Part shown: positions 44,746 through 54,035 of the stretch, one piece after another
Numbering within the stretch: the stretch's first letter is position 1
Layout: the number at the start of each line of letters is the position of its first letter
Source: Palsa-295 sp963781105
GTDB lineage: Bacteria; Acidobacteriota; Terriglobia; Acidiferrales; UBA7541
Reading direction: 5' to 3'
Length of the DNA: 64,000 nucleotides
Assembly: GCA_963781105.1 (NCBI GenBank)
Contig: CAWAED010000002.1
Span: 124,001 to 188,000, forward strand
Notes under the pieces: model-generated
The model's database searches: none
Told to the model about the DNA's origin: nothing
What the model saw: only the letters and a program-made list of their open reading frames with translations
Translations under genes and position numbers: made by a program

Positions 44746-45477
44746 ATGAACCTCTCCATCGAAAAAACTGCACCTTCTGCTAACCACGGTTGCACGCTCG
44801 TGGTCATGGCGAAAGCGCCCAAGCCAGGCATGGTCAAAACCCGATTAACTCGCAGCCTTTCGGTTGAAGCCGCCACCGAACTTTATCGCTGCCTTTTGGA
44901 CGACACCATCGCGCTCGCGCGCTCGCTGAGCGGCGTGAATGTTTCGATTCTCTGCCCCGCCCCGGATCGCGAAGACCTTGTGCAATTGGTGTGCGGCGAA
45001 GTGGATGTCGTGGCACAAAAAGGCGACGGCCTCGCTGCAGGTCTCACGTCAGTGTTCGCGCACTTCACCGCGCCCGGTGCGCAACGCGTCGTCGCCTTCA
45101 ATAGTGACAGTCCACATCTCCCTGCTTCGATTCTCGAAGGTGCGTTCGAAGCGCTCACCGATCACGATGTGGTCGTCGGACCAACACACGACGGCGGCTA
45201 CTACCTCGTCGGCGCCAAGGCCGCGCATCCGGCGCTTTTCGATGGCGACGGCATGGGCACAAAAAGCGCGTTTGATGGCCTGCTCGCACGCGCTCGCGGA
45301 TTGCAACTTTCCATGGGCTTCACGGATCCCTTCTACGACGTGGACGTAGAGGGTGATCTGACTCGGCTAGCCGCGGAACTCCGGATCGCACCAGCGCGAG
45401 CGCCACGCACGGCGGCCTGGCTGGAACAGTGGGGACAGGCAGCAGCACAATTGCGGGCGGCCACGGAAACGCGGTGA
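44746..45477 (+). CDS. DUF2064/TIGR04282-family nucleotidyl/glycosyltransferase-like protein
   Basis: It begins with the nucleotide-binding loop TLVVMAKAPKPGMVKTRL, followed by VVAFNSDSPHLPASIL and VVGPTHDGGYYLVGAK. This GT-A-like family is named after arsenosugar clusters in databases, but it is widespread with no proven reaction in most genomes. Here no ArsM or ArsS homologue is present, so an arsenic role is not supported. The stop overlaps the start of the next gene by four bases (GTGA). Confidence 0.75.
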   Translation: MNLSIEKTAPSANHGCTLVVMAKAPKPGMVKTRLTRSLSVEAATELYRCLLDDTIALARSLSGVNVSILCPAPDREDLVQLVCGEVDVVAQKGDGLAAGLTSVFAHFTAPGAQRVVAFNSDSPHLPASILEGAFEALTDHDVVVGPTHDGGYYLVGAKAAHPALFDGDGMGTKSAFDGLLARARGLQLSMGFTDPFYDVDVEGDLTRLAAELRIAPARAPRTAAWLEQWGQAAAQLRAATETR

Positions 45478-46748
45478 ACCTCACGCCATCCCGCAGGCTC
45501 TACGGGTTCGGCGCCGTCCTGCTCGCATCGCTGATCATCTGCTCACGCAGTACGAGCCACGTCGGCGAACCTGCGTTCATCATTCCGCTGCTAGCCGCCG
45601 GAATCGCTTACCTCCTCTCCATTCGCGAGTTTTTCTCCACACCAAAATTTCCGCGCCACGTCATCATCGTTGGGCTCGTGTTGGCTGCTCTATGGCATTT
45701 TCCATTTCTTGTGCAGCCGCCAGGGCCCGATGACGACGTTCATCGCTACGTTTGGGATGGCCGCGTCCAGCGCCTCGGCTTGAATCCAAATATCGCCGTT
45801 CCCAATAACCCGGCGCTCGCCGGCCTGCACACAACCGAAACCCGCACGCTGAATAACCCTGAAGTCCCCAGCCCGTATCCACCGGGAGCAGAGCTTTTTT
45901 TTCGCGCCGTCACGGCGATTCACGAGTCTGTCTTTGCGCTGAAAGTAGCTTTTGTGCTGTGCGATTTTGCAATTGTTTTCGTCTTGCTCGATATATTGCG
46001 CCGTAGCGGACAAGCAGCGCACTGGGTTCTCGCCTACGCCTGGAATCCGCTGCTGCCGGTTGCCGTGGCGGGCAGCGGCCACGTTGACATTCTCGGGGCG
46101 CTGCTGCTTTTGCTGTCCGCGGCCGCGCTCGAGCGGCGCTGGCGCGCACTCGCCGCCGTGTCGTTTGGTTTGGCTGTCGCTGTGAAATTTCTCCCGATCG
46201 TATTGCTGCCGCTCTACTGGAAGCGTATTCGTGTGCGTGACGGCGCGCTCGCGGCAGCCGTGCTCGCACTCCTATATATTCCGTTTCTCAACCACGGCCG
46301 GATTCCATTCGGCTCGCTCGGCACATTCGTGCAGAGATTCCGCTTCAACGATCCGATGTTCGCAATGCTCGAGCACGTGGCGACTCCGCAGGTCATAGCA
46401 GCGCTGGCAGCGCTCGTCGGCGTTCTCACCGCAATCTGGATCAGAATGAAGTCCCCGGCGCACTCTGTGGAAACATTCGCGTGGCCCATGGCGGCATCGC
46501 TTCTATGCGCACCGGTCGTATATCCTTGGTACCTTCTCTGGCTGCTACCGTTCGTGCGTTCCACTTCGACGGTCCCGCTCATCATCTGGACAATCAGCAT
46601 CATCCCCACATACTACGTCTGGCATCTGCGCACGCTCGGCCGCCCGTGGGTGGTTCCGGGCTGGATTATGCTGCTGGAATTCGGATCGGTAGCAATGGCA
46701 GCTGCAATTATTGTGTACCGCCGATTCACACGACCGGCGGTAGCGTAA
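45474..46748 (+). CDS. Integral membrane mannosyltransferase-like protein (GT87-like)
   Basis: About ten hydrophobic segments, with an early periplasmic-loop motif PPGPDDDVHRYVWDGRVQRLGLNPN characteristic of GT-C polyprenol-phosphate-mannose dependent transferases. The start is GTG at 45474, within a 4-bp overlap with the DUF2064 gene. The GT2 two genes upstream would make the polyprenyl-linked donor and this protein would use it outside the membrane. The acceptor is unknown. Confidence 0.72.
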   Translation: MNLTPSRRLYGFGAVLLASLIICSRSTSHVGEPAFIIPLLAAGIAYLLSIREFFSTPKFPRHVIIVGLVLAALWHFPFLVQPPGPDDDVHRYVWDGRVQRLGLNPNIAVPNNPALAGLHTTETRTLNNPEVPSPYPPGAELFFRAVTAIHESVFALKVAFVLCDFAIVFVLLDILRRSGQAAHWVLAYAWNPLLPVAVAGSGHVDILGALLLLLSAAALERRWRALAAVSFGLAVAVKFLPIVLLPLYWKRIRVRDGALAAAVLALLYIPFLNHGRIPFGSLGTFVQRFRFNDPMFAMLEHVATPQVIAALAALVGVLTAIWIRMKSPAHSVETFAWPMAASLLCAPVVYPWYLLWLLPFVRSTSTVPLIIWTISIIPTYYVWHLRTLGRPWVVPGWIMLLEFGSVAMAAAIIVYRRFTRPAVA

Positions 46749-46998
46749 TGCTTAATTAACTAGATCTCGCCGCGCGAATGCGATCTGCACACCGCCGCGA
46801 AGTGCCCCACGCGGTCACATCGGCCTGCGACAACACAATCACCCGAGGTGTGCTATATAATGCGCCGGGAACCAAACAAGGGTGCGGTTGGCTGGCGCGG
46901 ACGAAGTGCGAAGGGCACTGCGCCGCCACGCTTTTGCAGAATCCGAAGCCATCGCCCTTCATCCAATCGAGCGTCCATTTTATAAGGGAGCGAACTCC

Positions 46999-47733
46999 GT
47001 GCGAAATGCAAGCCGTATAACGATAATTTGTCTTCTGGCCTTCGGAGCGCTGATCTTTGCCGCAACTTCCCGCTCACAGACCCGCGCGCCCATCGCCGAC
47101 GAAATCGCCAAGGCCTATGGCCTCGATTCGTGGGGGCAAGTCGAAGCGATCCGCTATACCTGGAATGTAACGTTCCCTGGAGTGACTCTCTCCCATTCGT
47201 GGGTGTGGGAACCCAAAACCGGGAAGGTTTCCTTTGAAACAAAGGATAAAGACGGAAAGCCGGTTAAGGTTTCCTACAATCATTCTCAACTCAGCAACGA
47301 ACCTGCCAACGTAAAGGACGAAGTAGATCCGGCTTTCATGAACGACCAGTATTGGCTGATCTTCCCGTTCCACGTCGCGTGGGACACCGGCGCCACCGTG
47401 ACAGATAAGGGCAAGCAAAAACTGCCGCTGGGGAAAGGAACCGCCGACCAGGTCGTAGTGAAATATCCCGCGGAGGGCGCCGGTTACACGCCCGGCGATA
47501 CTTGGGAGCTTTTCGTTGGCCCCGACCATCGAGTCCAGGAATTCGTTTACCGCCGCGGCGGACCGAAAAAGCCGAGCGTCGTCATCGCGACGTGGACGGG
47601 CTACAAGAAGGCGGGTCCGATTCTGATCTCAACCGAACACCGCGGCACGGCAGACGGCAAGCCACTGCATCTCTGGATCACGGACATCGCCGTCAAGCTC
47701 ACGGGTTCAGACACCTGGGTGGACGCCAAATAA
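46999..47733 (+). CDS. Exported protein of unknown function
   Basis: The protein has a signal peptide (ITIICLLAFGALIFAATSRSQ) and about 220 mature residues rich in aromatic beta-strand-like segments (TWNVTFPGVTLSHSWVWEPKTG, YWLIFPFHVAWDTGA). Similar proteins occur widely in Acidobacteria, but I do not know a function. The GTG start at 46999 lies after GGGAG and directly before the signal; the frame runs further upstream to 46882. The region 46749-46998 has nothing recognisable. Confidence 0.65.
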   Translation: MRNASRITIICLLAFGALIFAATSRSQTRAPIADEIAKAYGLDSWGQVEAIRYTWNVTFPGVTLSHSWVWEPKTGKVSFETKDKDGKPVKVSYNHSQLSNEPANVKDEVDPAFMNDQYWLIFPFHVAWDTGATVTDKGKQKLPLGKGTADQVVVKYPAEGAGYTPGDTWELFVGPDHRVQEFVYRRGGPKKPSVVIATWTGYKKAGPILISTEHRGTADGKPLHLWITDIAVKLTGSDTWVDAK

Positions 47734-47815
47734 TCGGCGGTAGCCGGTATCAGGCGTCGAAGAAATTACCTAGTGCGCCGTTCTTGGCCACGAGAAATCG
47801 TGCTCAGCGGCTCGG

Positions 47816-48298
47816 CTAATAGCCTTTCACTTTGATCACGATGTAGTCGAACTCCTTCGCACCTTCAAGCAAGAGCTGGTGCGGCGTGCGCGGAGGAATC
47901 CGCGCGATGTCGCCCGCGGCAAGCTTCACACGCGATCCGCCTTCGATCGTTCCATTGCGCTTTTCATGCGGCGCCGTCGTTTCCCCGTTCACGAGCGTCC
48001 CGCCCACCAGCAAAGTCGCCGATCCGGATTGGACGATAATCACGTCCACTTGCGTCTCGTGCCACTCAGCCTGCCCGTCAGCGATTCTGTGCACCAACGA
48101 CATCGACTCGTTCGGATAATCGGCCAATTGCTGTACCGCAATCCGCTGCGGGCTCGTCGAAGCGTCGGCGTCCAGTTTCATTTCTACCTGCCCGATAGCC
48201 TCCCGGCTCCAGTGCCCAAATCCGGCCGGAAGGTCATCTGTCGGAACAGCCAAGACCCCAGCAACCGCCAGAACCAAAACCATCCATAGTCTGTTCAT
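47816..48298 (-). CDS. Exported cupin-domain protein
   Basis: A signal peptide (MVLVLAVAGVLAVP) precedes a single cupin with the two-motif pattern: AEWHETQVDVIIVQSGSATLLVGG and GDIARIPPRTPHQLLLE. Only some metal-ligand positions (His in motif 1 and PHQ in motif 2) are kept. Function may be sugar or small-acid binding; it is not assignable. It converges with the unknown exported protein upstream. Confidence 0.7.
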   Translation of the reverse strand: MNRLWMVLVLAVAGVLAVPTDDLPAGFGHWSREAIGQVEMKLDADASTSPQRIAVQQLADYPNESMSLVHRIADGQAEWHETQVDVIIVQSGSATLLVGGTLVNGETTAPHEKRNGTIEGGSRVKLAAGDIARIPPRTPHQLLLEGAKEFDYIVIKVKGY

Positions 48299-48488
48299 TT
48301 CGCATTCCCCCGATGTTCATCGAGTTAAGCCTGAATCTCACCCTCGGAATTCATTTTGCCAGTAATCGCGATTGATAAGGACTTCTGGTAGGAAAAAAAT
48401 CTTCGGCGTGCGAGCCCCCACAAAGTGGAGATTCCCGGAGTCATCCTGCTGCAAGACTCCCAGTAAGCGATTCGCGAGCCACCCAGCC

Positions 48489-51116
48489 TCACTGCAGGTG
48501 GGTATTAATCTCCGCGCTCAAAGCATCGAGCTTGTTCTTCTGATACGCCTCCGCATCCGGACGCGAAAACGCCGGCCGCGCAGCTTCAATCAATTTGTGC
48601 GCTTGCGCGTAATCCCGTTGCCGCAATGCAATCTCCGCCTGCGCCAGGTTCACGCTCGCTTCCCAGTTAGGATCGCCCGTCAGCTGCGCCACCACTTTCG
48701 AATCAATTTCATCCAGCAGCTTGGTCGCTTCCTGCAGTTTCCCTTCGGCAATCAAACAATTGGCCAGCGGCAAAGCCGTTCCGCCCGTCAGACCCGCATT
48801 CGGTCCGAAAGCTTTGCTCGAATCGTCGTGCGCCGTCCGAGCATTTTTTTCGCCTTCCACCAGATGATTCGATCGGCATTGCCCCACCGAAGCATCGGAA
48901 AGAGTGGCGATCGCATAAAACGATGCCGGCCCCTGCTTCTGCAAAGCGATCTTGTAAATCGCGAGGTCATCGCGGGTCGAATCCTCAAATAATCCCAGGC
49001 TCCCTTCCGACTGCGCGCGCGTCGCCAGCAATTGCATCGTCAATTCATGATCCGGTCCGAACTTCGCCAGAAAATCCGGATAAATGCCGTTCGCTTCCTG
49101 TACCGCCTCGTGATATTTCCCTTCGATCATGAAAGCCTGCGCCAGATTGAGCCGCACGCGCAGTACGTAAGGGCTATCCGGCCCGTTCGCTCCCGCGTAC
49201 GCGACGATCAGTTCGCGCGCCAGCCGCTCCGCCGTCGCGCCATCGCCCAGCCGGATGTAAGTGAAAGCCAGCCGCTGCCGCAAATTGAATCGCGCCGTCT
49301 CGTCGAAATCCGGCACCAACATGGCCGTATCCGATGCCGCCTTGAAATTCTGATTCGCGGACTTCGCATCATTTTCGATCAGTGCGATCATGCCCTTCGC
49401 CGTATAAAGCCACACCGGCAAATCCTTGCGCGGCTTTTTCAACTTGGGTATCAGCGCTTCCTGCTCCGCCAGCAGCGACTTCGCCACCGGCAATCCGCCG
49501 GACCGGTAGCTCCGCGCCTCCATCGCCGCCCGTTGCAATTGCACCACAATCGCGTCCTGCGACAGCGGCCCTTCCGTTTGCAAAAATAATTGATGCGCGC
49601 GCTCGTATTCCGCGCGGGCCTCGGGATAATTCGTCCTGTTATCAAGCGCCTGCGCAATCGTCAGGTGCAAACGCGCCGCAACTTGCGGCTCGTCCTTGAA
49701 TTTGCGGTCGATGCTCGGCGAAGCCACCTTGATTGCATCGAGCAACGTCTCCGTCGCCTTGCCGCTTTGAAACGGATTGCCGCGTCCGAGCAAATCGTCC
49801 GAAAGAAATTGATTGATAGTCGTCGCAATCGCGGTCTGCCGGTTCGCATTGTCGCGCTCGCGCGCCAATCGCAAAGTGAAAAACACAACCAGCCCCACAA
49901 CCACGGCAATCACCGCTGCCACCGCGCTAACCCAACGCCAATTCCTCGTAACAAATTTCCTCGCACGATAACGCAGCGTATCCGGCCGCGCATCCAGCGG
50001 CTCGCCCTTCAAATAGTGATCGATATCGCGAATCAGAGCCTCAACCGATTGATACCGCTGCTGCACGTCCTTGTGCATGGCAGTGAGGCACAACACATCC
50101 AAATCGGCCCAGGCCGCCTTACTTACCGGCGCCACTCCACTTTCGTTTCCCGCCGCAAAGCCAGCCGATTTCGCGGCAGCCTCCGATGGCTTTTCCGTCA
50201 CCTGCTCGGTCAAAATCTTTTCCGCTTGCGCCGGCGTGCGGTTGGTCAAATCATACGGCAGCTGCCCCGCGAGCAACTCATACAACACCACTCCCAGCGA
50301 ATAAACATCGCTCTGAATCCCCACCTGTTCGCCGCGAATCTGCTCCGGCGCCGCGTAAGCCGGCGTCATCAACCGCAGGCCGGTCATCGTCTGGTCTACG
50401 GCTTCGCTCAGGCTTTGCAAATGCTTGGCAATTCCGAAATCGAGCAGCCGCACCGTGCCATCGTCCTTCACCAGAATGTTCGAAGGCTTCAGGTCGCGAT
50501 GAATCACCGCATGCTGATGCGCGTACAGCACCGCTTCGCACACATCGCGGAATAAACGCAGGCGCTCCGCAACCGAACAATGGTGCTGCTTGCAATATTC
50601 CGTCAGCGGAACGCCTTCCACGTACTCCATCACAAAGAATGGAGTTCCGTCCGGCGAAGTGTCCGCGTCATAAAGCCGCGCGATCGAAGGATAATTCAAT
50701 TGCGCGAGCGTCCGCTGCTCGATGGCGAAACGTTCGCGGCGCGCCGGCGAAAGCCACGCATCGCGCAGCACCTTGATCGCCACGCGACTGCCTAAATCTT
50801 CGCGCTCCGCCAGGTACACCATGCCCATGCCGCCTTCGCCCAACGCTTGAATAATTCGATAAGGTCCGAATTCCTTGAAGGGTGCTGCATCTGAAGATGA
50901 ATCGCCAAGAACTTGCTGCGCCACATGCGCGACGTCGCTCTCCAGCATCGAACCGCCGCGCGAATCTTCCTGCAACAGAATCAAAACTTCGTTGACCAGC
51001 GCCGCATCGCCGCCACAGCGCGTTTCCAGAAATCTGCGCTGGTCAGACGCCGGCAAATCCGCAGCCTCATGAAAAAGCGTCTGCACCCTCTGCCAGCGAG
51101 CGCTATCCATCATCAT
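48489..51116 (-). CDS. Membrane Ser/Thr protein kinase with C-terminal TPR domain
   Basis: The kinase domain (about 80-360) has GEGGMGMVYLAERE (P-loop), VAIKVLRDA (Lys), VIHRDLKPSNILV (catalytic loop), LLDFGIAKHL and AAPEQIRGEQ. A transmembrane helix (VSAVAAVIAVVVGLVVFFTL, near 400) is followed by an extracytoplasmic region of TPR-like helices to the end. This layout is common in Acidobacteria and Planctomycetes. The start is taken at MMMDSARW (51116) because an earlier ATG has no support. It follows an ECF sigma gene by about 40 nt, in the same operon. Confidence 0.87.
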   Translation of the reverse strand: MMMDSARWQRVQTLFHEAADLPASDQRRFLETRCGGDAALVNEVLILLQEDSRGGSMLESDVAHVAQQVLGDSSSDAAPFKEFGPYRIIQALGEGGMGMVYLAEREDLGSRVAIKVLRDAWLSPARRERFAIEQRTLAQLNYPSIARLYDADTSPDGTPFFVMEYVEGVPLTEYCKQHHCSVAERLRLFRDVCEAVLYAHQHAVIHRDLKPSNILVKDDGTVRLLDFGIAKHLQSLSEAVDQTMTGLRLMTPAYAAPEQIRGEQVGIQSDVYSLGVVLYELLAGQLPYDLTNRTPAQAEKILTEQVTEKPSEAAAKSAGFAAGNESGVAPVSKAAWADLDVLCLTAMHKDVQQRYQSVEALIRDIDHYLKGEPLDARPDTLRYRARKFVTRNWRWVSAVAAVIAVVVGLVVFFTLRLARERDNANRQTAIATTINQFLSDDLLGRGNPFQSGKATETLLDAIKVASPSIDRKFKDEPQVAARLHLTIAQALDNRTNYPEARAEYERAHQLFLQTEGPLSQDAIVVQLQRAAMEARSYRSGGLPVAKSLLAEQEALIPKLKKPRKDLPVWLYTAKGMIALIENDAKSANQNFKAASDTAMLVPDFDETARFNLRQRLAFTYIRLGDGATAERLARELIVAYAGANGPDSPYVLRVRLNLAQAFMIEGKYHEAVQEANGIYPDFLAKFGPDHELTMQLLATRAQSEGSLGLFEDSTRDDLAIYKIALQKQGPASFYAIATLSDASVGQCRSNHLVEGEKNARTAHDDSSKAFGPNAGLTGGTALPLANCLIAEGKLQEATKLLDEIDSKVVAQLTGDPNWEASVNLAQAEIALRQRDYAQAHKLIEAARPAFSRPDAEAYQKNKLDALSAEINTHLQ

Positions 51117-51158
51117 TCTCCGGCCACAAGCCACACACGGATAAAACCACTCCGCGCC

Positions 51159-51743
51159 TCAGGACGAAGCCTCGCGCAGCTCATGCGCCAGCCAAGCCTT
51201 TGCCGCGCGCCAATCGCGCAACACCGTCGCCTCGGAAACATTGAGCAACGCCGCCGTCTCCGGCACATCCAATCCGCCAAAGAAACGACTCTCCACCATC
51301 ACTGCCTGCCGCGGATTCATACGCTCCAGCGAATCGAGCGCCGTATTCAGCGCCAGCAATTCCTCTCCGCCGGTCGGTTTCTTGTGCACCGCGTCATCGA
51401 ACTCCACGGTAATTTCCGCCCCGCCGCCGCGTTTCCCCGAATTCCGACGCCGCGCCGCCTCCACCAATAACTGCCGCATCGCCCGCGCCGCAATACGTTT
51501 GAAATGCAGCCGCGAAGTCGCCGCGATGTCCGGCGATTTCGCCAGCTTGATCCACGCTTCGTTCACCAACGCAGTCGGACTCAGCGTCGCGCTCGGATCT
51601 CCCCGCCGCACGCTCGACGCCAGCCGTCGCAATTCCTCATAAGTCACGCTGAAAAGGTGATCCAACACTTTTCTCTCAGCGGCAGGCGAGCCAATGCCGC
51701 CGGGCTCGAATCCGTGTGTCGGTTGAGAATCTTTTCCTGCCAT
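51159..51743 (-). CDS. ECF-type RNA polymerase sigma factor (PF07638 type)
   Basis: Region 2 covers LFSVTYEELRRLASSVRRGDPSATLSPTALVNEAWIKLA and RLHFKRIAARAMRQLLVEAARRR. Region 4 shows SLERMNPRQAVMVESRFFGGLDVPETAALLNVSEATVLRDWRAAKAWL. This family is usually paired with a Ser/Thr kinase gene, as here, and the kinase is thought to control the sigma factor. I start at MAGKDSQ (51743); the frame reaches 51770. Confidence 0.85.
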   Translation of the reverse strand: MAGKDSQPTHGFEPGGIGSPAAERKVLDHLFSVTYEELRRLASSVRRGDPSATLSPTALVNEAWIKLAKSPDIAATSRLHFKRIAARAMRQLLVEAARRRNSGKRGGGAEITVEFDDAVHKKPTGGEELLALNTALDSLERMNPRQAVMVESRFFGGLDVPETAALLNVSEATVLRDWRAAKAWLAHELREASS

Positions 51744-51946
51744 GACGGTTTTTCGTCCGCGTTCGCGCAATGCGTAGTGAAGAGCCGCTGCGGGAGGACC
51801 GGTTTCTCGCTGGTTCCACGCCCCGTCTTGGCCGGAGACTTTAGCACCGCCAGCAGGCCCGCATCAACCGGCGCAACTGATGCACCGAGGCCATCAGCCT
51901 TGCGGACGGCATGGCGCGCGGCACTGCGTATAACGGCCGCGGGGGT

Positions 51947-51973
51947 TTTGTAGCGGCGCACTTCAGTGCGCCA
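51947..51973. repeat. 27-bp dispersed hairpin repeat, copy 1
   Basis: Identical to 63804-63830. It starts TTTGTAGC and contains the palindrome GGCGCACTTCAGTGCGCC. A REP-like intergenic element. Confidence 0.6.
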
Positions 51974-52039
51974 GCATTACTCGCCTCGAATCGCGGGCGC
52001 AGAAGCCATCACCAAAATCGCTAAAAGGAGAACGCTTTC

Positions 52040-52363
52040 ATGCATCGCTCATGGATCCGCAAAACAATTTTCGCAGTGGTTCTCTCCGGAGCCGCTCTAG
52101 CAATCGCGTGCGGCAGCAGCACCGAGGGCAATTACCGCGACCCCTCCGGCACGATCAACGCCGAATTCAAGGACGGTAAAGTCTATATCGGCCTCGGCGC
52201 CTACGCCGTTGACGGCACCTACAAAATCGAAGGCAACAAAATCATCGCGCGCGGCGATTTCGGCCTGATGCTCCCCAGCCCGCTAGTCTTCACGATCAAC
52301 AAAGACGGCTCAATCGACGGCCCGCGCGACACCATGATCCCGCGTCTCGAAAAAGTGAAGTAA
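52040..52363 (+). CDS. Small lipoprotein of unknown function
   Basis: A signal peptide with a lipobox (SGAALAIACGSS) is followed by about 80 residues that suggest a small beta-barrel (NYRDPSGTINAEFKDGKVYIGLGAY). There is a good ribosome-binding site (AAAAGGAG). It stands next to a second lipoprotein gene of unrelated sequence. Confidence 0.65.
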   Translation: MHRSWIRKTIFAVVLSGAALAIACGSSTEGNYRDPSGTINAEFKDGKVYIGLGAYAVDGTYKIEGNKIIARGDFGLMLPSPLVFTINKDGSIDGPRDTMIPRLEKVK

Positions 52364-52417
52364 TCGTCGCAACGACCCATCACGTCGCGCAATGTTCGCC
52401 AAAGACGACCCGGGAAG

Positions 52418-52437
52418 GGCGGGGCTTCAGCCCCGCC
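52418..52437. repeat. Short GC hairpin, REP-like
   Basis: GGCGGGGC, loop TTCA, GCCCCGCC. It is followed by a smaller GGGGC/GCCCC pair. Hairpins with a TTCA-like loop recur in the 27-bp repeats. Confidence 0.5.
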
Positions 52438-52554
52438 GTTTGGCCGCACTAATTAAGGGGCATTAGCCCCTGAAGCCGGGTTTTAGTTCTCAACGCAGCG
52501 CACATGCGATCACGTTGCGTCCGTCTTACTCGCGCCAAGGAAAGGGAGAACCCA

Positions 52555-53133
52555 ATGAAAAAACATTTCCACGCGACCCCATTCATCGCACTCGCTCTCG
52601 CCGTAGCCATGGCTTTCACCACAATCGGCTGCGGCCATTCCGCCTCAGACGGCGCAGAAGATAACGCCACCGGTCTTTCCAGCGCGGACCGCGAAGCGCA
52701 AAACGCGGTGATGGCCGAACTGCAGCGCCACTGGGCCAAAGGCCCGGACGGCTGGACGACCGCGATCGTCTCCGGCAGCCCCTACGCTCCCGACCATTTT
52801 CTGCGGCAATGCCGCACGCTCTTGGTGCAGGAATTGAAACCGCAGGATCTCAGCGAGGCGGACAAACAAAATGGCTTCGAATGGGTGGGCCGCGCCGTGT
52901 TCAAATCCACCATCTGCCGCGAAGGCGGCGGGCAAGCCGGCCTCGTCCTCGATGGCATGAGCAACGTAGTCGTCAATAAACAAAGCGGCCGCTGGAGCCA
53001 ATGGGTGGACTTCACTCCCGGCCCGCTGCCTTTCGAAAAAGATAAAGGCCGCTGGCAATTCCACTGGGACGCCACTTATCTCCGCGGCACTGTTCCCGAT
53101 CCGCAAGATTTCGCCAACGCCGGCGTGCGTTAA
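52555..53133 (+). CDS. Lipoprotein of unknown function
   Basis: The start at 52555 has GGGAG upstream and is followed by a signal with a lipobox (AFTTIGCGHSASD). The mature part of about 165 residues has a conserved-looking segment (WTTAIVSGSPYAPDHFLRQ, GFEWVGRAVFKS). I do not recognise the family. It converges with the prk gene with only 11 nt between, so it belongs to no Calvin function that can be seen. Confidence 0.6.
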   Translation: MKKHFHATPFIALALAVAMAFTTIGCGHSASDGAEDNATGLSSADREAQNAVMAELQRHWAKGPDGWTTAIVSGSPYAPDHFLRQCRTLLVQELKPQDLSEADKQNGFEWVGRAVFKSTICREGGGQAGLVLDGMSNVVVNKQSGRWSQWVDFTPGPLPFEKDKGRWQFHWDATYLRGTVPDPQDFANAGVR

Positions 53134-53144
53134 AAAAGCGCGCG

Positions 53145-54020
53145 TCACGCTGCTCGGCGTTTGCGCTCCACCAACTGCAAAATCAGCGGCGTCAGAATAA
53201 TCTGCATCGCCAGATCGAGTTTGCCGCCCGGAATCACGATCGAATTCGCGCGCGACATAAAACTGTGCTGGATCATCGAAAGCAAATAGCAGAAATCGAA
53301 TCCGCGCGTATTCCGGAACCGGATCACCACCATGGATTCATCCGGCGTCGGAATCCACCGCGCAATAAACGGATTCGACGTGTCCACCGTCGGAATCCGC
53401 TGAAAATTGATATCCGTCTCCGTGAATTGCGGGCACATGTACCGCACATAATCCGGCATCCGCCGCAAAATCGTGTCCGTCACCGCTTCGGTGGTATATC
53501 CCCGCGACGCCGCGTCGCGATGAATCTTCTGAATCCACTCGAGGTTAATCACCGGCACCACGCCGATTTTCAGATCCGCGTGGCGCGCCACGTTCACCTG
53601 GTCCGTCACCACCGTTCCGTGCAGCCCCTCGTAAAAAAGCAGATCGCTTCCCACCGGGATCGGCTCCCACTTGGTAAATGTCCCCGGCGGTGCGCCGAAT
53701 TTCTCCGATTCCACCGCGTCGTGCACGTAATGCCGCGTCTGCCCCTGCCCATGCTCGCCGTATTCGCGAAATAAAGTTTCCAGCTCTTCAAAAAGGTTTG
53801 CCTGCGGTCCAAAATGACTGAAGCGGTGATCGCCCTTCGCCGCTTCTTCCGCCATCACCCTGCGCATTTCCAGCCGGTCGTACCGGTGAAACGCGTCGCC
53901 TTCGATGTAAACCGCCTTCACCTTCTCCCGCCGGAAAATCTGCTCGAACGTATTCCGCACGGACGTAGTCCCCGCGCCGGACGAGCCGGTCACGGAAATA
54001 ATGGGATGCTTAGCGGACAT
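53145..54020 (-). CDS. prk: Phosphoribulokinase, bacterial class
   Basis: P-loop IISVTGSSGAGTTSVR, then EGDAFHRYDRLEMRR (substrate/catalytic Asp region), FYEGLHGTVVTDQVNVARHADLKIGVVPVINLEWIQKI and a C-terminal SRANSIVIPGGKLDLA. At 291 residues this is the octameric proteobacterial-type enzyme. It phosphorylates ribulose 5-phosphate to ribulose 1,5-bisphosphate, the substrate of RuBisCO. It is the last gene of the operon, 15 nt after fructose-bisphosphatase. Confidence 0.93.
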   Translation of the reverse strand: MSAKHPIISVTGSSGAGTTSVRNTFEQIFRREKVKAVYIEGDAFHRYDRLEMRRVMAEEAAKGDHRFSHFGPQANLFEELETLFREYGEHGQGQTRHYVHDAVESEKFGAPPGTFTKWEPIPVGSDLLFYEGLHGTVVTDQVNVARHADLKIGVVPVINLEWIQKIHRDAASRGYTTEAVTDTILRRMPDYVRYMCPQFTETDINFQRIPTVDTSNPFIARWIPTPDESMVVIRFRNTRGFDFCYLLSMIQHSFMSRANSIVIPGGKLDLAMQIILTPLILQLVERKRRAA

Positions 54021-54035
54021 CGCGGCGCGCTCCGT

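Noticed and set aside
42292..45477. Arsenosugar biosynthesis cluster suggested by the DUF2064/TIGR04282 family name
   Set aside because: There is no ArsM and the radical SAM protein does not show the ArsS pattern; the family is widespread outside arsenic clusters.
48372..51470. Several long plus-strand frames opposite the kinase and sigma genes
   Set aside because: They are shadows of a GC-rich gene, rich in Arg/His/Gln, with no recognisable domain.
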